This document shows, in pieces, positions 25,904-35,029 of a stretch of DNA of 64,000 bases. The DNA lies in NCBI GenBank assembly GCA_017436305.1, contig JAFSDJ010000100.1, forward strand, positions 1 to 64,000. Direction: 5' to 3'. The DNA comes from Lachnospiraceae bacterium (GTDB taxonomy: Bacteria > Bacillota > Clostridia > Lachnospirales > Lachnospiraceae). Below the pieces are notes generated by a model. The model did not search any database. It was not told the DNA's origin and was given only the letters and a program-made list of their open reading frames with translations. The stretch's first letter is position 1. The number at the start of each line of letters is the position of its first letter. The position numbers and the translations under genes were made by a program.

Positions 25904-27319
25904 ATGTTATTTAATTCGTTGGCGTTTGCCATATTTTTACCAATTGTATTCATATTGTACTGGGCTATGCCCCATAAATACCGCTACATACTTTTATTTA
26001 TTGCCAGCTATTATTTTTACATGAGCTGGAATGTAAAGTATGTAGTCTTAATTTTATTTACAACTTTTATTTCATATGCCAGTGGTCTTTTGATGCAGGA
26101 GACAGATTTTAGAAAAAGAAAAACACTGCTTTTAAGCTTTACTTTACTTACCAGCTTGGGAGTTTTGTTTTTCTTTAAATATGTAAATCTGTTTTTGGGG
26201 ACACTTTCAGTAGCCTGTAGTAAATTTTCAATACCATTGCATCCGGTTACATTAAATTTTATGCTTCCGGTGGGAATCTCATTTTATACTTTTCAAACAT
26301 TAAGCTATGTAATAGATGTGTACAAGAAAAAGGTGAAACCGGAATCCAATTTTATCCGGTATGCAGCATTTATTGCATTTTTTCCGCAGCTTGTGGCAGG
26401 ACCTATTGAAAGAACGGAAAATCTGTTGCCACAATTAAAGAGAGAGCAATTTTTTACTTATGAAAAAGCTTCTTATGGATTGAAACTGATGGCATGGGGA
26501 TTTTTTAAAAAGCTGGTAATTGCTGATACGGTAGGTGTTTATGTGGAGCAGATTTATTCAGAAAGTCATTATTACAACGGCTTTTCCCTGTTTTTGGCAA
26601 CATTGTTTTTTACCATACAGATTTATTGTGATTTTTCCGGCTATTCGGATATTGCCATTGGCTGTTCCAAGTTGTTTGGTATTGACTTAATGACCAACTT
26701 TAAAAGTCCTTATTTTTCCAAATCCTTAAAGGAATTTTGGGGCAGATGGCACATTTCTTTGTCCAGCTGGTTTCGGGACTATGTGTACATACCGTTAGGC
26801 GGCAACCGGGTTTCAAACATAAAAAAACAGTTTAATCTGACTATAACTTTTTTAGTAAGCGGACTCTGGCATGGAGCCAATTATACCTTTGTACTTTGGG
26901 GACTGTTTCATGGAGTGGGACAGGTTTTGGAGAAGGCTTTGGGAAAATGGTTTTCATGGTTTCAAAACAGAGTAGTTACGTTTCTGCTTGTAGTGCTAGG
27001 GTGGGTATTTTTTAGAGCAGATACTGTGTCAGAGGCATTTTATGTATTTCGTCATATGTGCAGTGGAATTACTTCCCCTGTTACTTATGTATTAAATGGA
27101 ATTAGGGATTTTCATATGACCGGCTTGGATGCTTTTAGTGTGATTGTACCGGTTATAGTGCTGTTTGTTTATGATTATGTGGCATTAAAAGAAGATCCAA
27201 TTGAGAAAATTTCGGCTCTATCAAAAAGAAAAAGATGGACGTTATATTATGGATTTATGCTGTTTTTCCTTTTGTTTGCATCCTTTAATGCGACGGAGTT
27301 TGTTTATTTTCAGTTTTAA
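25904..27319 (+). CDS. MBOAT-family membrane O-acyltransferase (AlgI/DltB-like)
   Basis: This 471-residue protein with about ten or more transmembrane segments contains MLPVGISFYTFQTLSYVIDV, FFPQLVAGPIER, DFSGYSDIAIG and FWGRWHISLSSWFRDYVYIP, then SGLWHGANYTFVLWGLFHG with the invariant catalytic histidine. This is the AlgI/PatA/DltB pattern. It transfers acyl, usually acetyl, groups across the membrane to a cell-surface polymer. The next gene encodes the matching SGNH protein. The acceptor polymer is unknown. The ATG follows AAAGGATAT directly after rnpB. Confidence 0.92.
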   Translation: MLFNSLAFAIFLPIVFILYWAMPHKYRYILLFIASYYFYMSWNVKYVVLILFTTFISYASGLLMQETDFRKRKTLLLSFTLLTSLGVLFFFKYVNLFLGTLSVACSKFSIPLHPVTLNFMLPVGISFYTFQTLSYVIDVYKKKVKPESNFIRYAAFIAFFPQLVAGPIERTENLLPQLKREQFFTYEKASYGLKLMAWGFFKKLVIADTVGVYVEQIYSESHYYNGFSLFLATLFFTIQIYCDFSGYSDIAIGCSKLFGIDLMTNFKSPYFSKSLKEFWGRWHISLSSWFRDYVYIPLGGNRVSNIKKQFNLTITFLVSGLWHGANYTFVLWGLFHGVGQVLEKALGKWFSWFQNRVVTFLLVVLGWVFFRADTVSEAFYVFRHMCSGITSPVTYVLNGIRDFHMTGLDAFSVIVPVIVLFVYDYVALKEDPIEKISALSKRKRWTLYYGFMLFFLLFASFNATEFVYFQF

Positions 27320-27415
27320 TGAGAAAGTAGCCCAATAAGGAGGATGTGGAACTTATACAGAATTACGAGAGCTGCAAGTGTGGAGTAATTCTGGGTATCA
27401 TGTGGGAGAAATACT

Positions 27416-28411
27416 ATGGATAAAAAGAAGATGTGGAAGGAAATTGGAAAAATAGCAGGAAAGCTGCTCATACTGATGATGCCCTTTTTTCTGCTACTGC
27501 CTTTGTATTGCTGTCTTTTTCCGGAATATTACATGGATGACGAATATGCCATGTACAAGCAGCAAAAGGATTTTGTAAGGGAAAGCAGTGAGGCTAATCA
27601 GGTTATTATTCTGGGGGATTCCAGGGCAAAGGCCGGGTTTGTGCCGGATAAGCTCATAGGGGACTGCTATAATTTGGCTTTAGGCGGTGCAACTGCTATT
27701 GAAGGATATTACAGTTTAAAGGAATATTTGGAAAACCATCCGGCACCAAAAACTCTGATTTTATCCTATGCTCCTATGCACTATATGGATGTGGACACTT
27801 TTTGGACAAGAAGTGTGTATTTCCATACCTTAGATTCAGAGGATTTTTTTGAGATTGTAAAAATTGCAAGAAAGTATGAAAATACGGAAAATATTCTAAT
27901 TGAAAAATATCCGGTGGAATATGTGATGTATAAAACATACATGCCTAATAAATATGCCACAGCCTTAAAAAAAGCCGGTTTTGTATTCCGCTACGAGAAG
28001 ACTAAGGAAAAATATGTCCAGATGGAAAAACAGAAAGGCCAAAGCTATTATGGAACGGCAGATTACAGTGACAGCTTTAACGGGGAGGCAAAGGTAACAG
28101 ACTTTAAAGAAAATGATGTGATTACCCATTATCTGAAAGAAATATTCTCACTTTGTGAGGCAAATAATATTCGGGTAATTGTAAAAAATATGCCTATGAA
28201 TGAAGCCTCCTACAATATTTTGACAGAGGATTTTAAGGTTCATTATAATGAGTATATGGAAGGGTTAAAAAACCAGTTTCCGGCTGTGAACTTTCAAACA
28301 GAGTTGTATTGTTACCAAAATGATTATTTTGGGGATGCAGACCACTTAAATGAGAAGGGCACAGAACGGTTTTCCAATGAATTTATAGCCAAAAATCAGG
28401 GCATCTGGTAG
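27416..28411 (+). CDS. SGNH-like membrane-anchored partner of the O-acyltransferase
   Basis: This 331-residue protein has one N-terminal transmembrane helix (about 13-36) and an extracytoplasmic SGNH/DltD-like domain. IILGDSRAKAG carries the Ser69 block, and DADHLNEKGTERF near the C-terminus holds the Asp-His pair. Such proteins complete acyl transfer started by MBOAT enzymes (AlgX, DltD, PatB types). Pairing with the upstream gene predicts surface-polymer O-acetylation. The 96-base gap contains AAGGAGG (27337) with no well-placed start and a 9-bp inverted repeat (CAGAATTAC/GTAATTCTG, 27358-27393). Confidence 0.82.
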   Translation: MDKKKMWKEIGKIAGKLLILMMPFFLLLPLYCCLFPEYYMDDEYAMYKQQKDFVRESSEANQVIILGDSRAKAGFVPDKLIGDCYNLALGGATAIEGYYSLKEYLENHPAPKTLILSYAPMHYMDVDTFWTRSVYFHTLDSEDFFEIVKIARKYENTENILIEKYPVEYVMYKTYMPNKYATALKKAGFVFRYEKTKEKYVQMEKQKGQSYYGTADYSDSFNGEAKVTDFKENDVITHYLKEIFSLCEANNIRVIVKNMPMNEASYNILTEDFKVHYNEYMEGLKNQFPAVNFQTELYCYQNDYFGDADHLNEKGTERFSNEFIAKNQGIW

Positions 28412-28467
28412 TTTGTTTTGTTAAAAAGTATTTAATCTGTAATGGGAAATGTAAAAGGAAGTAAGAA

Positions 28468-29727
28468 ATGGAAAAAGCATTATTAGTAGGTGTGAATTTA
28501 AAAAACGGCGAGCCCTTTGAGCAGTCTATGGAAGAACTGGCGGCGCTTTCTGAGGCTTGTGATATGGAAGTTATAGCGGTAGTGACTCAGGTACTTCCGT
28601 TGGTAAATAAGGCACTTTATATTGGGCCTGGAAAAGTAGAAGAGGTAAGGGAGTTAGCAGAGGCTAATGATGCACAAGTTATTGTGTTTGACAATGCTTT
28701 AAGTCCCTCACAGCTTAGGAACCTTCAAAAGGAAATAGGACTTCCTATTTTAGACAGGACTACCCTTATACTGGAAATTTTTTCCACCAGAGCAAAAACT
28801 AGAGAAGCAAAGCTTCAGGTAGAGGTTGCAAAGCTGCAATATATGCTTCCAAGACTTGTTGGACTTCATGAAGCATTGAGCAGACAAGGTGGTGGAAGTG
28901 GTCTTAGCAACAAAGGCTCCGGTGAAAAGAAGTTAGAATTAGACAGAAGAAAAATTGAGCATAGACTGAGTGAGCTTAGAAAAGAATTAGAGGAGGTTTC
29001 CAAAGAGAGAGAAACCCAGAGAAAAAGAAGAGCAAAAAACGGAGAATTTCAGGTGGCCCTTGTTGGTTATACCAATGCGGGAAAATCTACCATTATGAAT
29101 CAGATGGTAGATTTGTATGTGCAGGATGAGGAAAAAAGGGTATTGGAAAAGGATATGCTTTTTGCTACTTTGGAAACTACTGTGCGGAAAATTACAGGAG
29201 AGGATAAGAGAAGTTTTCTTTTGTCTGATACGGTTGGATTTATTAGTAACCTGCCTCATAATTTAATAAAGGCATTCCGTTCCACTTTGGAGGAAGTGAA
29301 AAATGCAGACTTACTTTTGCAGGTTGTGGATTTTTCGGATGTTCATTACAAGGAGCATATGGCAGTGACAAAGGAAACTCTAAAAGAGCTTGGAGCAGCA
29401 GAAATTCCCATGCTTATTGTTTATAATAAGGCGGATTTGGTAGAAGGTTTAGAGTTTGAGATTCCAAAGGTTAGTGAACAGGCTATTTATATGAGTGCCA
29501 AAAATAAGGAGCATATACAAGAATTAGTGAGAAAAATTTTCAATTGTGCCAAAGCGGGGTATGTAGATTGTGAAATGTTAATTCCTTTTTCTGAGGGTGC
29601 AGCAATAGCTTATTTGCAGAAACAGGCAATTATTAAGGAAATTTCTTACGAAAGTGAAGGAACCAGAATGGTGCTTTCCTTAAGTCAGGCAGATTATGGA
29701 AGATACAGAAAATTTTGCGTATTGTAA
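28468..29727 (+). CDS. hflX: GTPase HflX
   Basis: This 419-residue protein has the HflX layout: an N-terminal nucleotide-binding domain with ALYIGPGKVEEV and DNALSPSQLRNL, a coiled coil (about 155-190) and a GTPase domain (G1 GYTNAGKST at 200-208, G3 DTVGF, G4 NKAD). It binds 50S or 70S ribosomes, splits stalled ribosomes and can remodel rRNA. GGGSGLSNKGSGE before the coiled coil is the typical Gly-rich linker. It probably forms a single unit after the O-acyltransferase pair. Confidence 0.94.
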   Translation: MEKALLVGVNLKNGEPFEQSMEELAALSEACDMEVIAVVTQVLPLVNKALYIGPGKVEEVRELAEANDAQVIVFDNALSPSQLRNLQKEIGLPILDRTTLILEIFSTRAKTREAKLQVEVAKLQYMLPRLVGLHEALSRQGGGSGLSNKGSGEKKLELDRRKIEHRLSELRKELEEVSKERETQRKRRAKNGEFQVALVGYTNAGKSTIMNQMVDLYVQDEEKRVLEKDMLFATLETTVRKITGEDKRSFLLSDTVGFISNLPHNLIKAFRSTLEEVKNADLLLQVVDFSDVHYKEHMAVTKETLKELGAAEIPMLIVYNKADLVEGLEFEIPKVSEQAIYMSAKNKEHIQELVRKIFNCAKAGYVDCEMLIPFSEGAAIAYLQKQAIIKEISYESEGTRMVLSLSQADYGRYRKFCVL

Positions 29728-29871
29728 AAAATGTGCTATAATGAGTGATAGTGGGCTTGAAACGATTTAGATGGGTTGTTCAACTACCCAAGGCAATCAG
29801 AAATGTAATTCATGCTATTATGAGCACTGACAAATAATCAACAATTGAGTAAAAAAGAAAGGTGAATTAAA
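29728..29871 (+). promoter_or_regulatory. Promoter and leader of the zinc operon
   Basis: An extended -10, TGCTATAAT, ends at 29742, with a weak TTGCGT about 16 bases upstream. A leader of about 120 bases follows, with local pairing GGGT...ACCC around GTTGTTCAAC (29776-29795). A Zur or AdcR operator is expected by function, but no clear match was found. The leader is longer than needed for translation. Confidence 0.45.
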
Positions 29872-31188
29872 ATGAGTAAGATCGATGTTGTATCAGGATT
29901 TTTAGGAGCGGGGAAAACAACTCTTATTAAAAAACTGTTAAAAGAATCCTTAAAGGATGAGCAAGTAGTACTCATTGAAAATGAATTTGGAGAAATTGGC
30001 ATTGATGGCGGATTTTTAAAGGATGCCGGAATTGAAATTAAAGAAATGAATTCAGGATGTATCTGCTGTTCTTTAGTAGGGGATTTTGGAACATCCTTAA
30101 AAGAAGTTCTAAACACTTATAAACCGGACAGAGTCTTAATTGAGCCTTCCGGAGTAGGAAAGCTTTCCGATGTATTAAAAGCTGTAGAAGATGTTATGGG
30201 GGAAACGGGTGTTACTTTAAACTCAGCTGTTGCTGTAGTAGATGCTACAAAGTGTAAAACTTATTTAAAAAACTTTGGAGAATTTTTTGCAAATCAGGTA
30301 GAATATGCAGGCACTATTATTTTAAGCCGTACAGATAAAATGACAGAGGAAAAATTAGAGGCTTGTGTTGCCATGTTAAGGGAGCATAATGAAAAGGCAA
30401 CTATTATTACAACACCTTGGGACAGCTTAGAAGGACAGCAGATTTTAGATACTATGGAGCATAAGAGTGATTTTCAGGCCGAATTATTAGAAGAGGTGAT
30501 GAAATCCAAAGAACACCATCATGACCATGACGAGAATTGCACTTGCGGATGTCACCACCACGATCATGAACATGAACATCATCAACATCATGAGGATGAG
30601 GAATGTTGTCATGGACATGGCGGACACCATCATGGAGAAGAATGCCATGGACATGGCGGACATCATCATGGAGAAGAATGCCATGGACATGGCGGACATC
30701 ATCATGGAGAAGAATGTCATGGACATGAAGGACACCATCATGGAAAAGAATGCCATGAACATGGAGAACATCATCATGACCATGATGAAAACTGCACATG
30801 TGGTTGTCACGAACACCAGCACGACCACGACCATCACCATGAAGGACATAATCACGATCACGGAGAAAATTGTACATGTGGTTGCCATGACCATCATGAA
30901 CACCATCATGCTGACGAAGTATTTACAAGCTGGGGTATGGAAACACCGAAACAGTTTACAAAAGAACAGATTGCTGGTATTTTAGAAGCATTAGAAGACA
31001 AAGATACCTACGGTTTTGTGTTGCGAGCAAAAGGTATGGTTGCCTCCAAGGAAAGTAAGTCCTTTATTTACTTCGATTACGTTCCGGCTGAAAGCGAAGT
31101 TCGAGATGGCAATCCGGAATATACCGGAAAGATTTGTGTAATCGGCTCTGATTTAAAAGAAGAAAATTTAAAGAAATTATTTGCTTAA
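29872..31188 (+). CDS. CobW/COG0523 GTPase with long His/Cys-rich metal-binding region
   Basis: This 438-residue G3E-family GTPase has Walker A GFLGAGKTT (9-17), the metal-binding CxCC motif in SGCICCS (Cys63, 65, 66) and a CobW C-terminal domain (about 350-438). Between them, about residues 213-345 are almost pure His, Cys, Glu, Asp and Gly. This part includes four 12-residue units of the CHGHGGHHHGEE type and three ENCTCGCHxH modules. Such proteins act as zinc (or other metal) chaperones or stores. It opens an operon with a second CobW protein and a Znu transporter, so zinc is the likely metal. The repeat region may vary in length. Confidence 0.92.
   Translation: MSKIDVVSGFLGAGKTTLIKKLLKESLKDEQVVLIENEFGEIGIDGGFLKDAGIEIKEMNSGCICCSLVGDFGTSLKEVLNTYKPDRVLIEPSGVGKLSDVLKAVEDVMGETGVTLNSAVAVVDATKCKTYLKNFGEFFANQVEYAGTIILSRTDKMTEEKLEACVAMLREHNEKATIITTPWDSLEGQQILDTMEHKSDFQAELLEEVMKSKEHHHDHDENCTCGCHHHDHEHEHHQHHEDEECCHGHGGHHHGEECHGHGGHHHGEECHGHGGHHHGEECHGHEGHHHGKECHEHGEHHHDHDENCTCGCHEHQHDHDHHHEGHNHDHGENCTCGCHDHHEHHHADEVFTSWGMETPKQFTKEQIAGILEALEDKDTYGFVLRAKGMVASKESKSFIYFDYVPAESEVRDGNPEYTGKICVIGSDLKEENLKKLFA
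30607..30750 (+). repeat. Four 36-bp in-frame tandem repeats
   Basis: Units start at 30607, 30643, 30679 and 30715. Units 2 and 3 are identical, while units 1 and 4 differ by a few bases. A fifth degenerate unit begins at 30751. Each encodes a 12-residue Cys/His/Gly/Glu block in the CobW-family protein. There are no spacers, so this is not a CRISPR array. Confidence 0.9.
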
Positions 31189-31209
31189 CAGATAGAAAGA
31201 AGGATAAAA

Positions 31210-32142
31210 ATGATTCCTGTTTATGTAATCAATGGATTTTTAGATAGCGGAAAAAGTGAATTTATAAATTATACTATATCTCAGCCTTATTTTCAGACAA
31301 GAGGTAAGACACTGCTAATTCTTTGTGAAGAAGGGGAAGTGACTTTTTCTGAGGAAGTTTTAAAGAAAAGCCGTACAGTTGTGGAAGAAATTGAAGATGA
31401 AGAGGATTTTAATTCTTCAAAGCTCATTGAACTGGAAAAAAAGCATAAACCTTCCAGAATTATTATTGAATACAATGGTATGTGGAATGCAAAAAACATG
31501 AAGCTACCATGGCATTGGAAGGTGGAGCAGCAGGTAACCTGTATTGACGGTTCCACATTTAGCATGTATTTTACCAATATGAAATCATTACTGGCTGAAA
31601 TGCTTAGAAAGTCAGAAATGATTATTATGAACCGGTGTGATGGCATGGAAAAGGAATTGGCAAATTACAAGAGAAACATAAAAGCCATTAATCAGCAGGC
31701 AGAGATTATTTTTGAAGATTCCCAGGGGGAAGTTAATGCTACTTTAGAGGAAGACTTACCTTACGATGTAAATGCCACTGTAATCTCGCTGGATAATATG
31801 GGTTATGGTATCTGGTATATTGATATGCTTGATAACATGGAGCGTTACGTTGGAAAAACAGTGGAATTTCTTGCACAGGTATTAAAACCGGAGAAATTTC
31901 CAAAAGGATATTTTGTACCGGGAAGAATGGCAATGACCTGCTGTGCAGACGATATGGCATTTTTAGGTTATGCCTGCAAATATGATGGTGCAGGTGACCT
32001 TACTCAGAAAGAATGGATTCAGGTAACCGCTACCATCTGTTGGGAATATTTTGAAGATTATAAAGGTGAAGGACCGGTTCTTCATGCTGTGAAGGTAGCA
32101 AAAGCTAAGGCACCAAAGGAAGAAATTATAAACTTTGTTTAG
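31210..32142 (+). CDS. CobW-family GTPase fused to a DUF1980/YcgQ-like domain
   Basis: This 310-residue protein begins with a G3E P-loop domain (GFLDSGKSE, 9-17; a late NRCDGM base-recognition motif). It lacks the CxCC motif of true CobW metallochaperones. The C-terminal third (about 215-300) contains GKTVEFLAQVLKPEKFPKGY, then RMAMTCCADDMAFLGYAC, resembling the DUF1980/TIGR03943 domain of YcgQ. In Bacillus ycgR-ycgQ this domain is linked to zinc stress. The fusion of the GTPase and this domain, next to znuACB, suggests a zinc delivery step. Domain assignment is moderately sure. Confidence 0.75.
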   Translation: MIPVYVINGFLDSGKSEFINYTISQPYFQTRGKTLLILCEEGEVTFSEEVLKKSRTVVEEIEDEEDFNSSKLIELEKKHKPSRIIIEYNGMWNAKNMKLPWHWKVEQQVTCIDGSTFSMYFTNMKSLLAEMLRKSEMIIMNRCDGMEKELANYKRNIKAINQQAEIIFEDSQGEVNATLEEDLPYDVNATVISLDNMGYGIWYIDMLDNMERYVGKTVEFLAQVLKPEKFPKGYFVPGRMAMTCCADDMAFLGYACKYDGAGDLTQKEWIQVTATICWEYFEDYKGEGPVLHAVKVAKAKAPKEEIINFV

Positions 32143-32167
32143 AAATATGTTAAAAGAAAGAGTGAAA

Positions 32168-33394
32168 ATGTTGTTTCAAAAAAAGGGAAAGCATTATAAA
32201 TGGATAACTTGTTTTATGGTAAGTATTTTTATGATGCTTTCTCTTTTTGGATGCAGCAAAAATACGAACCTTGATACTTACGAAAATAATGGGTTGGCAG
32301 ATGATAACCAGAAAATAGAAATAGTGGCGGTAAATTTTCCGGCTTACGATTTTGCAAGAGCTGTGGCAGGAGACAAGGCAGAGATTACTATGTTAATCTC
32401 CCCGGGAAATGATGTTCATTCCTATGAACCAACACCACAGGATATGATAACGATAGGAAACTGTGATTTATTTATTTATACAGGCGGTGAGTCGGATGTG
32501 TATATTGAAGAAATTTTAGACAGTTTTTCAGAGAAGGATTTTGCCACCTTGAAAATGATGGATTATGTAACAGTTTATGAAGAAGAAACTGTTGAGGGTA
32601 TGCAGGTAAGAGGACATAGTCACGATCATAGCAGTAATGTGCCGGCATATGAAGATGAAGAAACTCATGTAGAAGAAGATATGCATGAAGAAGAACCCAC
32701 CCACGCAGAGGAAGATTCTCATAAGGAGGAAGATTTCCATGCAGAGGAAGATGCCCATGGGGAGGAAGATTCTCATGCAGAGGAAGATGCTTATGCAGAG
32801 GAACATGTTCATGAGCACGAAGAATCCCATGAGCACGAAGAAGAATCAGACCATGATCATGAGCATGAAGAGTATGACGAACATGTATGGACCTCTCCCC
32901 AAAATGCCATAAAAATTATCACAGGTATTGAGGAAGCCATTGCTAACTTAGATTATGAGAATGCAGAATACTACAAACAAAATGCACAGGCATATATAGC
33001 ACAGCTTCAGGAGCTCCACAAAAAGTTTGAGGAATTGTTTGTTCATAATACGGACAGTGCGATTTTCGTAGGAGATAGATTCCCATTTCTTTATTTTGCA
33101 AAGGAATATGGAATTACCTATTATGCGGTTTTTCCAAGCTGTAATGGTGAATCAGAGCCCAGTGCAAAAACCATGGCATTTTTTATTGAGGAAGCAAGGG
33201 AATACCAAACAAAAACGATTTTTTATCTGGAATTATCCAATGACAAGACAGCGAGAGCAGCGGCAGAAGCAATTGGTGCAGCCACTTGTGAGTTGCATTC
33301 AGGACATAATGTAACAAAGGAAGATTTTGAGGGTGGAGTTACTTATGTGGATATATTGAAGCGGAATTACCATGCATTAAGGGAGGCATTTTGA
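32168..33394 (+). CDS. znuA: Zinc ABC transporter substrate-binding lipoprotein (ZnuA-like)
   Basis: This 408-residue cluster A-I metal-binding lipoprotein has lipobox SLFGC (Cys29). It also has NFPAYDFARAVAG, SPGNDVHSYEPTPQDM with a metal-ligand histidine, EHVWTSPQNAIKI with a second, and a later ELHSGH segment. Between the first two ligands lies an insertion of about 80 residues of HAEED-type repeats rich in His, Glu and Asp, typical of zinc-specific members. It captures zinc outside the membrane for ZnuCB. The ATG at 32168 gives a normal signal peptide; starts at 32135 or 32147 would add a basic extension overlapping the previous gene or its stop. Confidence 0.9.
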   Translation: MLFQKKGKHYKWITCFMVSIFMMLSLFGCSKNTNLDTYENNGLADDNQKIEIVAVNFPAYDFARAVAGDKAEITMLISPGNDVHSYEPTPQDMITIGNCDLFIYTGGESDVYIEEILDSFSEKDFATLKMMDYVTVYEEETVEGMQVRGHSHDHSSNVPAYEDEETHVEEDMHEEEPTHAEEDSHKEEDFHAEEDAHGEEDSHAEEDAYAEEHVHEHEESHEHEEESDHDHEHEEYDEHVWTSPQNAIKIITGIEEAIANLDYENAEYYKQNAQAYIAQLQELHKKFEELFVHNTDSAIFVGDRFPFLYFAKEYGITYYAVFPSCNGESEPSAKTMAFFIEEAREYQTKTIFYLELSNDKTARAAAEAIGAATCELHSGHNVTKEDFEGGVTYVDILKRNYHALREAF

Positions 33395-34107
33395 TGGCAC
33401 TTATAACCTGTAAAAATCTTTCATTTGCATATGAAAATCAGTTAGTCATAGATAACCTGTCTTTTGAAGTAAAGACAGGAGAATATTTGTGTATTGTAGG
33501 GGAAAATGGTACGGGAAAAACCACACTGATGAAAGGGCTTTTAGCTTTAAAAAAGCCTACGAAAGGTGAAATCCTTACAGGCGATGGTTTGAGAGCTGAT
33601 CAGATTGGATATTTACCCCAACAAACACCATCGCAAAAGGATTTTCCGGCTTCCGTAATGGAAGTAGTACTATCCGGTTGCTTAAATAAAAAAAGTTTTT
33701 CTCCGTTTTATTCAAAGGAAGATAAAGAGAAAGCAAAGGCAAACATGGAACTTTTGGGAATCTGGGATAAAAAGAAAGAATGCTATAAGGATTTATCCGG
33801 TGGATACAAGCAGAGAGTTTTACTTGCAAGAGCTTTATGTGCTACAAGCAAAATGCTTCTTTTGGACGAGCCTACAACAGGGTTAGATCCGGTAGCTATT
33901 ATAGATTTTTATGAGACGCTCAGAGAATTAAATAGAAAGCATGGAATTACCGTGATTATGGTTTCCCATGATATTAAAGAGGCAGTAAAACAGGCAGACC
34001 ACGTGCTACATTTAACTCAGGATAGTTACTTCTTTGGAACAACGAAAGAGTATATAAAAAGTAATTTAGGAAAAGAGTTTTTAGGAGGGTATGAAAATGT
34101 GGGATGA
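33394..34107 (+). CDS. znuC: Zinc ABC transporter ATP-binding protein (ZnuC-like)
   Basis: This 237-residue ABC ATPase has Walker A GENGTGKTT, signature LSGGYKQR, Walker B MLLLDEPTTGLDP and switch His in VSHD. It belongs to the metal (Zn/Mn) importer group by context and by QIGYLPQQ. The ATG at 33394 overlaps the znuA stop (TGATG), with GGGAGG seven bases upstream; the frame could start three bases earlier at a TTG. It powers import with ZnuB. Confidence 0.93.
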   Translation: MALITCKNLSFAYENQLVIDNLSFEVKTGEYLCIVGENGTGKTTLMKGLLALKKPTKGEILTGDGLRADQIGYLPQQTPSQKDFPASVMEVVLSGCLNKKSFSPFYSKEDKEKAKANMELLGIWDKKKECYKDLSGGYKQRVLLARALCATSKMLLLDEPTTGLDPVAIIDFYETLRELNRKHGITVIMVSHDIKEAVKQADHVLHLTQDSYFFGTTKEYIKSNLGKEFLGGYENVG

Positions 34108-34912
34108 TTTAATACAGATGTTTTCCTATCCTTTTATGACAAGAGCATTAATTGTAGGAATTTTAGTATCCTTATGTGCAGCAGTGCTGGGGGTTACTTT
34201 AGTGTTAAAACGCTATTCCATGATTGGAGACGGTCTTTCTCATGTGGGATTTGGTGCGCTGGCAGTGGCAGCAGCCTTTCATATAGCGCCACTGTATCTG
34301 GCCATTCCTGTTGTATTTGTGGCAGCCTTAGTATTGCTTAGAATTAGTGAAAATAGCAAAATTAAGGGAGATGCTGCTATTGCTTTATTTTCCACAAGCG
34401 CTCTTGCCATAGGTGTTATGATTGTTTCCATGACAAGCGGAATGAATGCAGATTTAAATAATTATATGTTTGGAAGTATATTGGCTATGAGTGAGGAAGA
34501 TGTGCGTCTCAGCGTGATACTTACATTGGCAGTACTGGTGCTTTACGTACTTTTTTATCATAAGATTTTTGCGGTTACCTTTGATGAAACCTTTGCTAAA
34601 GCAACCGGAGTAAAAGTGGAACTATATAGAACGGTGCTAGCTTTTTTAATTGCCATTACAATTGTATTAGGTATGCGTATGATGGGAGCATTATTAATTT
34701 CCAGTCTGATTATTTTTCCTGCATTGACAGCCATGAGAGTATGCAAGGATTTTAAAAGTGTAATTATCTGTTCCTTAATACTGGCAATGGTTAGCTTTAC
34801 ATTAGGGTTAGCACTGTCTTACTTCCTTGCAACACCTACCGGTGCAAGCATTGTTGTAGTAGATATGGTTTTTTTTCTTTTTTTCTTCATTGCAGGAAGA
34901 AAACAGGGATAA
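34097..34912 (+). CDS. znuB: Zinc ABC transporter permease (ZnuB-like)
   Basis: This 271-residue permease has about eight transmembrane helices and the ABC-3 family motifs YSMIGDGLSHVGFGALAVA, ALLISSLIIFPALTAMRV and an ATPTGASIVVVD tail. It forms the channel of the zinc importer. The ATG at 34097 is chosen because AGGAGGG (34083-34089) is seven bases away; the ATG at 34091 is too close. It overlaps znuC by 11 bp and ends the zinc operon. Confidence 0.93.
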   Translation: MWDDLIQMFSYPFMTRALIVGILVSLCAAVLGVTLVLKRYSMIGDGLSHVGFGALAVAAAFHIAPLYLAIPVVFVAALVLLRISENSKIKGDAAIALFSTSALAIGVMIVSMTSGMNADLNNYMFGSILAMSEEDVRLSVILTLAVLVLYVLFYHKIFAVTFDETFAKATGVKVELYRTVLAFLIAITIVLGMRMMGALLISSLIIFPALTAMRVCKDFKSVIICSLILAMVSFTLGLALSYFLATPTGASIVVVDMVFFLFFFIAGRKQG

Positions 34913-35029
34913 ATAAATTTGGAAAATTTTTTAAATATCTATTGAAAGTGTGTATGAAACAGGAAAATTAAGGTAAAATAATAAAAGAGAAATTGGAAAA
35001 ATAAACCATGAAAGGAATTTTTGAGATAT

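Noticed and set aside
29728..29871. Zur/AdcR operator before the zinc operon
   Set aside because: Only half-site-like strings (AACGATTT, ATGTAATTCAT) were found; no full palindrome matching either consensus.
30607..30786. Possible CRISPR array
   Set aside because: The 36-bp units are directly adjacent, have no spacers and are in frame within a coding gene.
30452..30985. Several long open frames on both strands over the His-rich repeats
   Set aside because: They are shadows produced by the CAT/GGA/GAA repeat composition of the CobW-family gene, with Met/Val/His-only translations.
32528..32912. Frames in the Glu/His-rich part of znuA
   Set aside because: Met-rich or Lys-rich translations of the repeated codons; the ZnuA frame carries the binding motifs.
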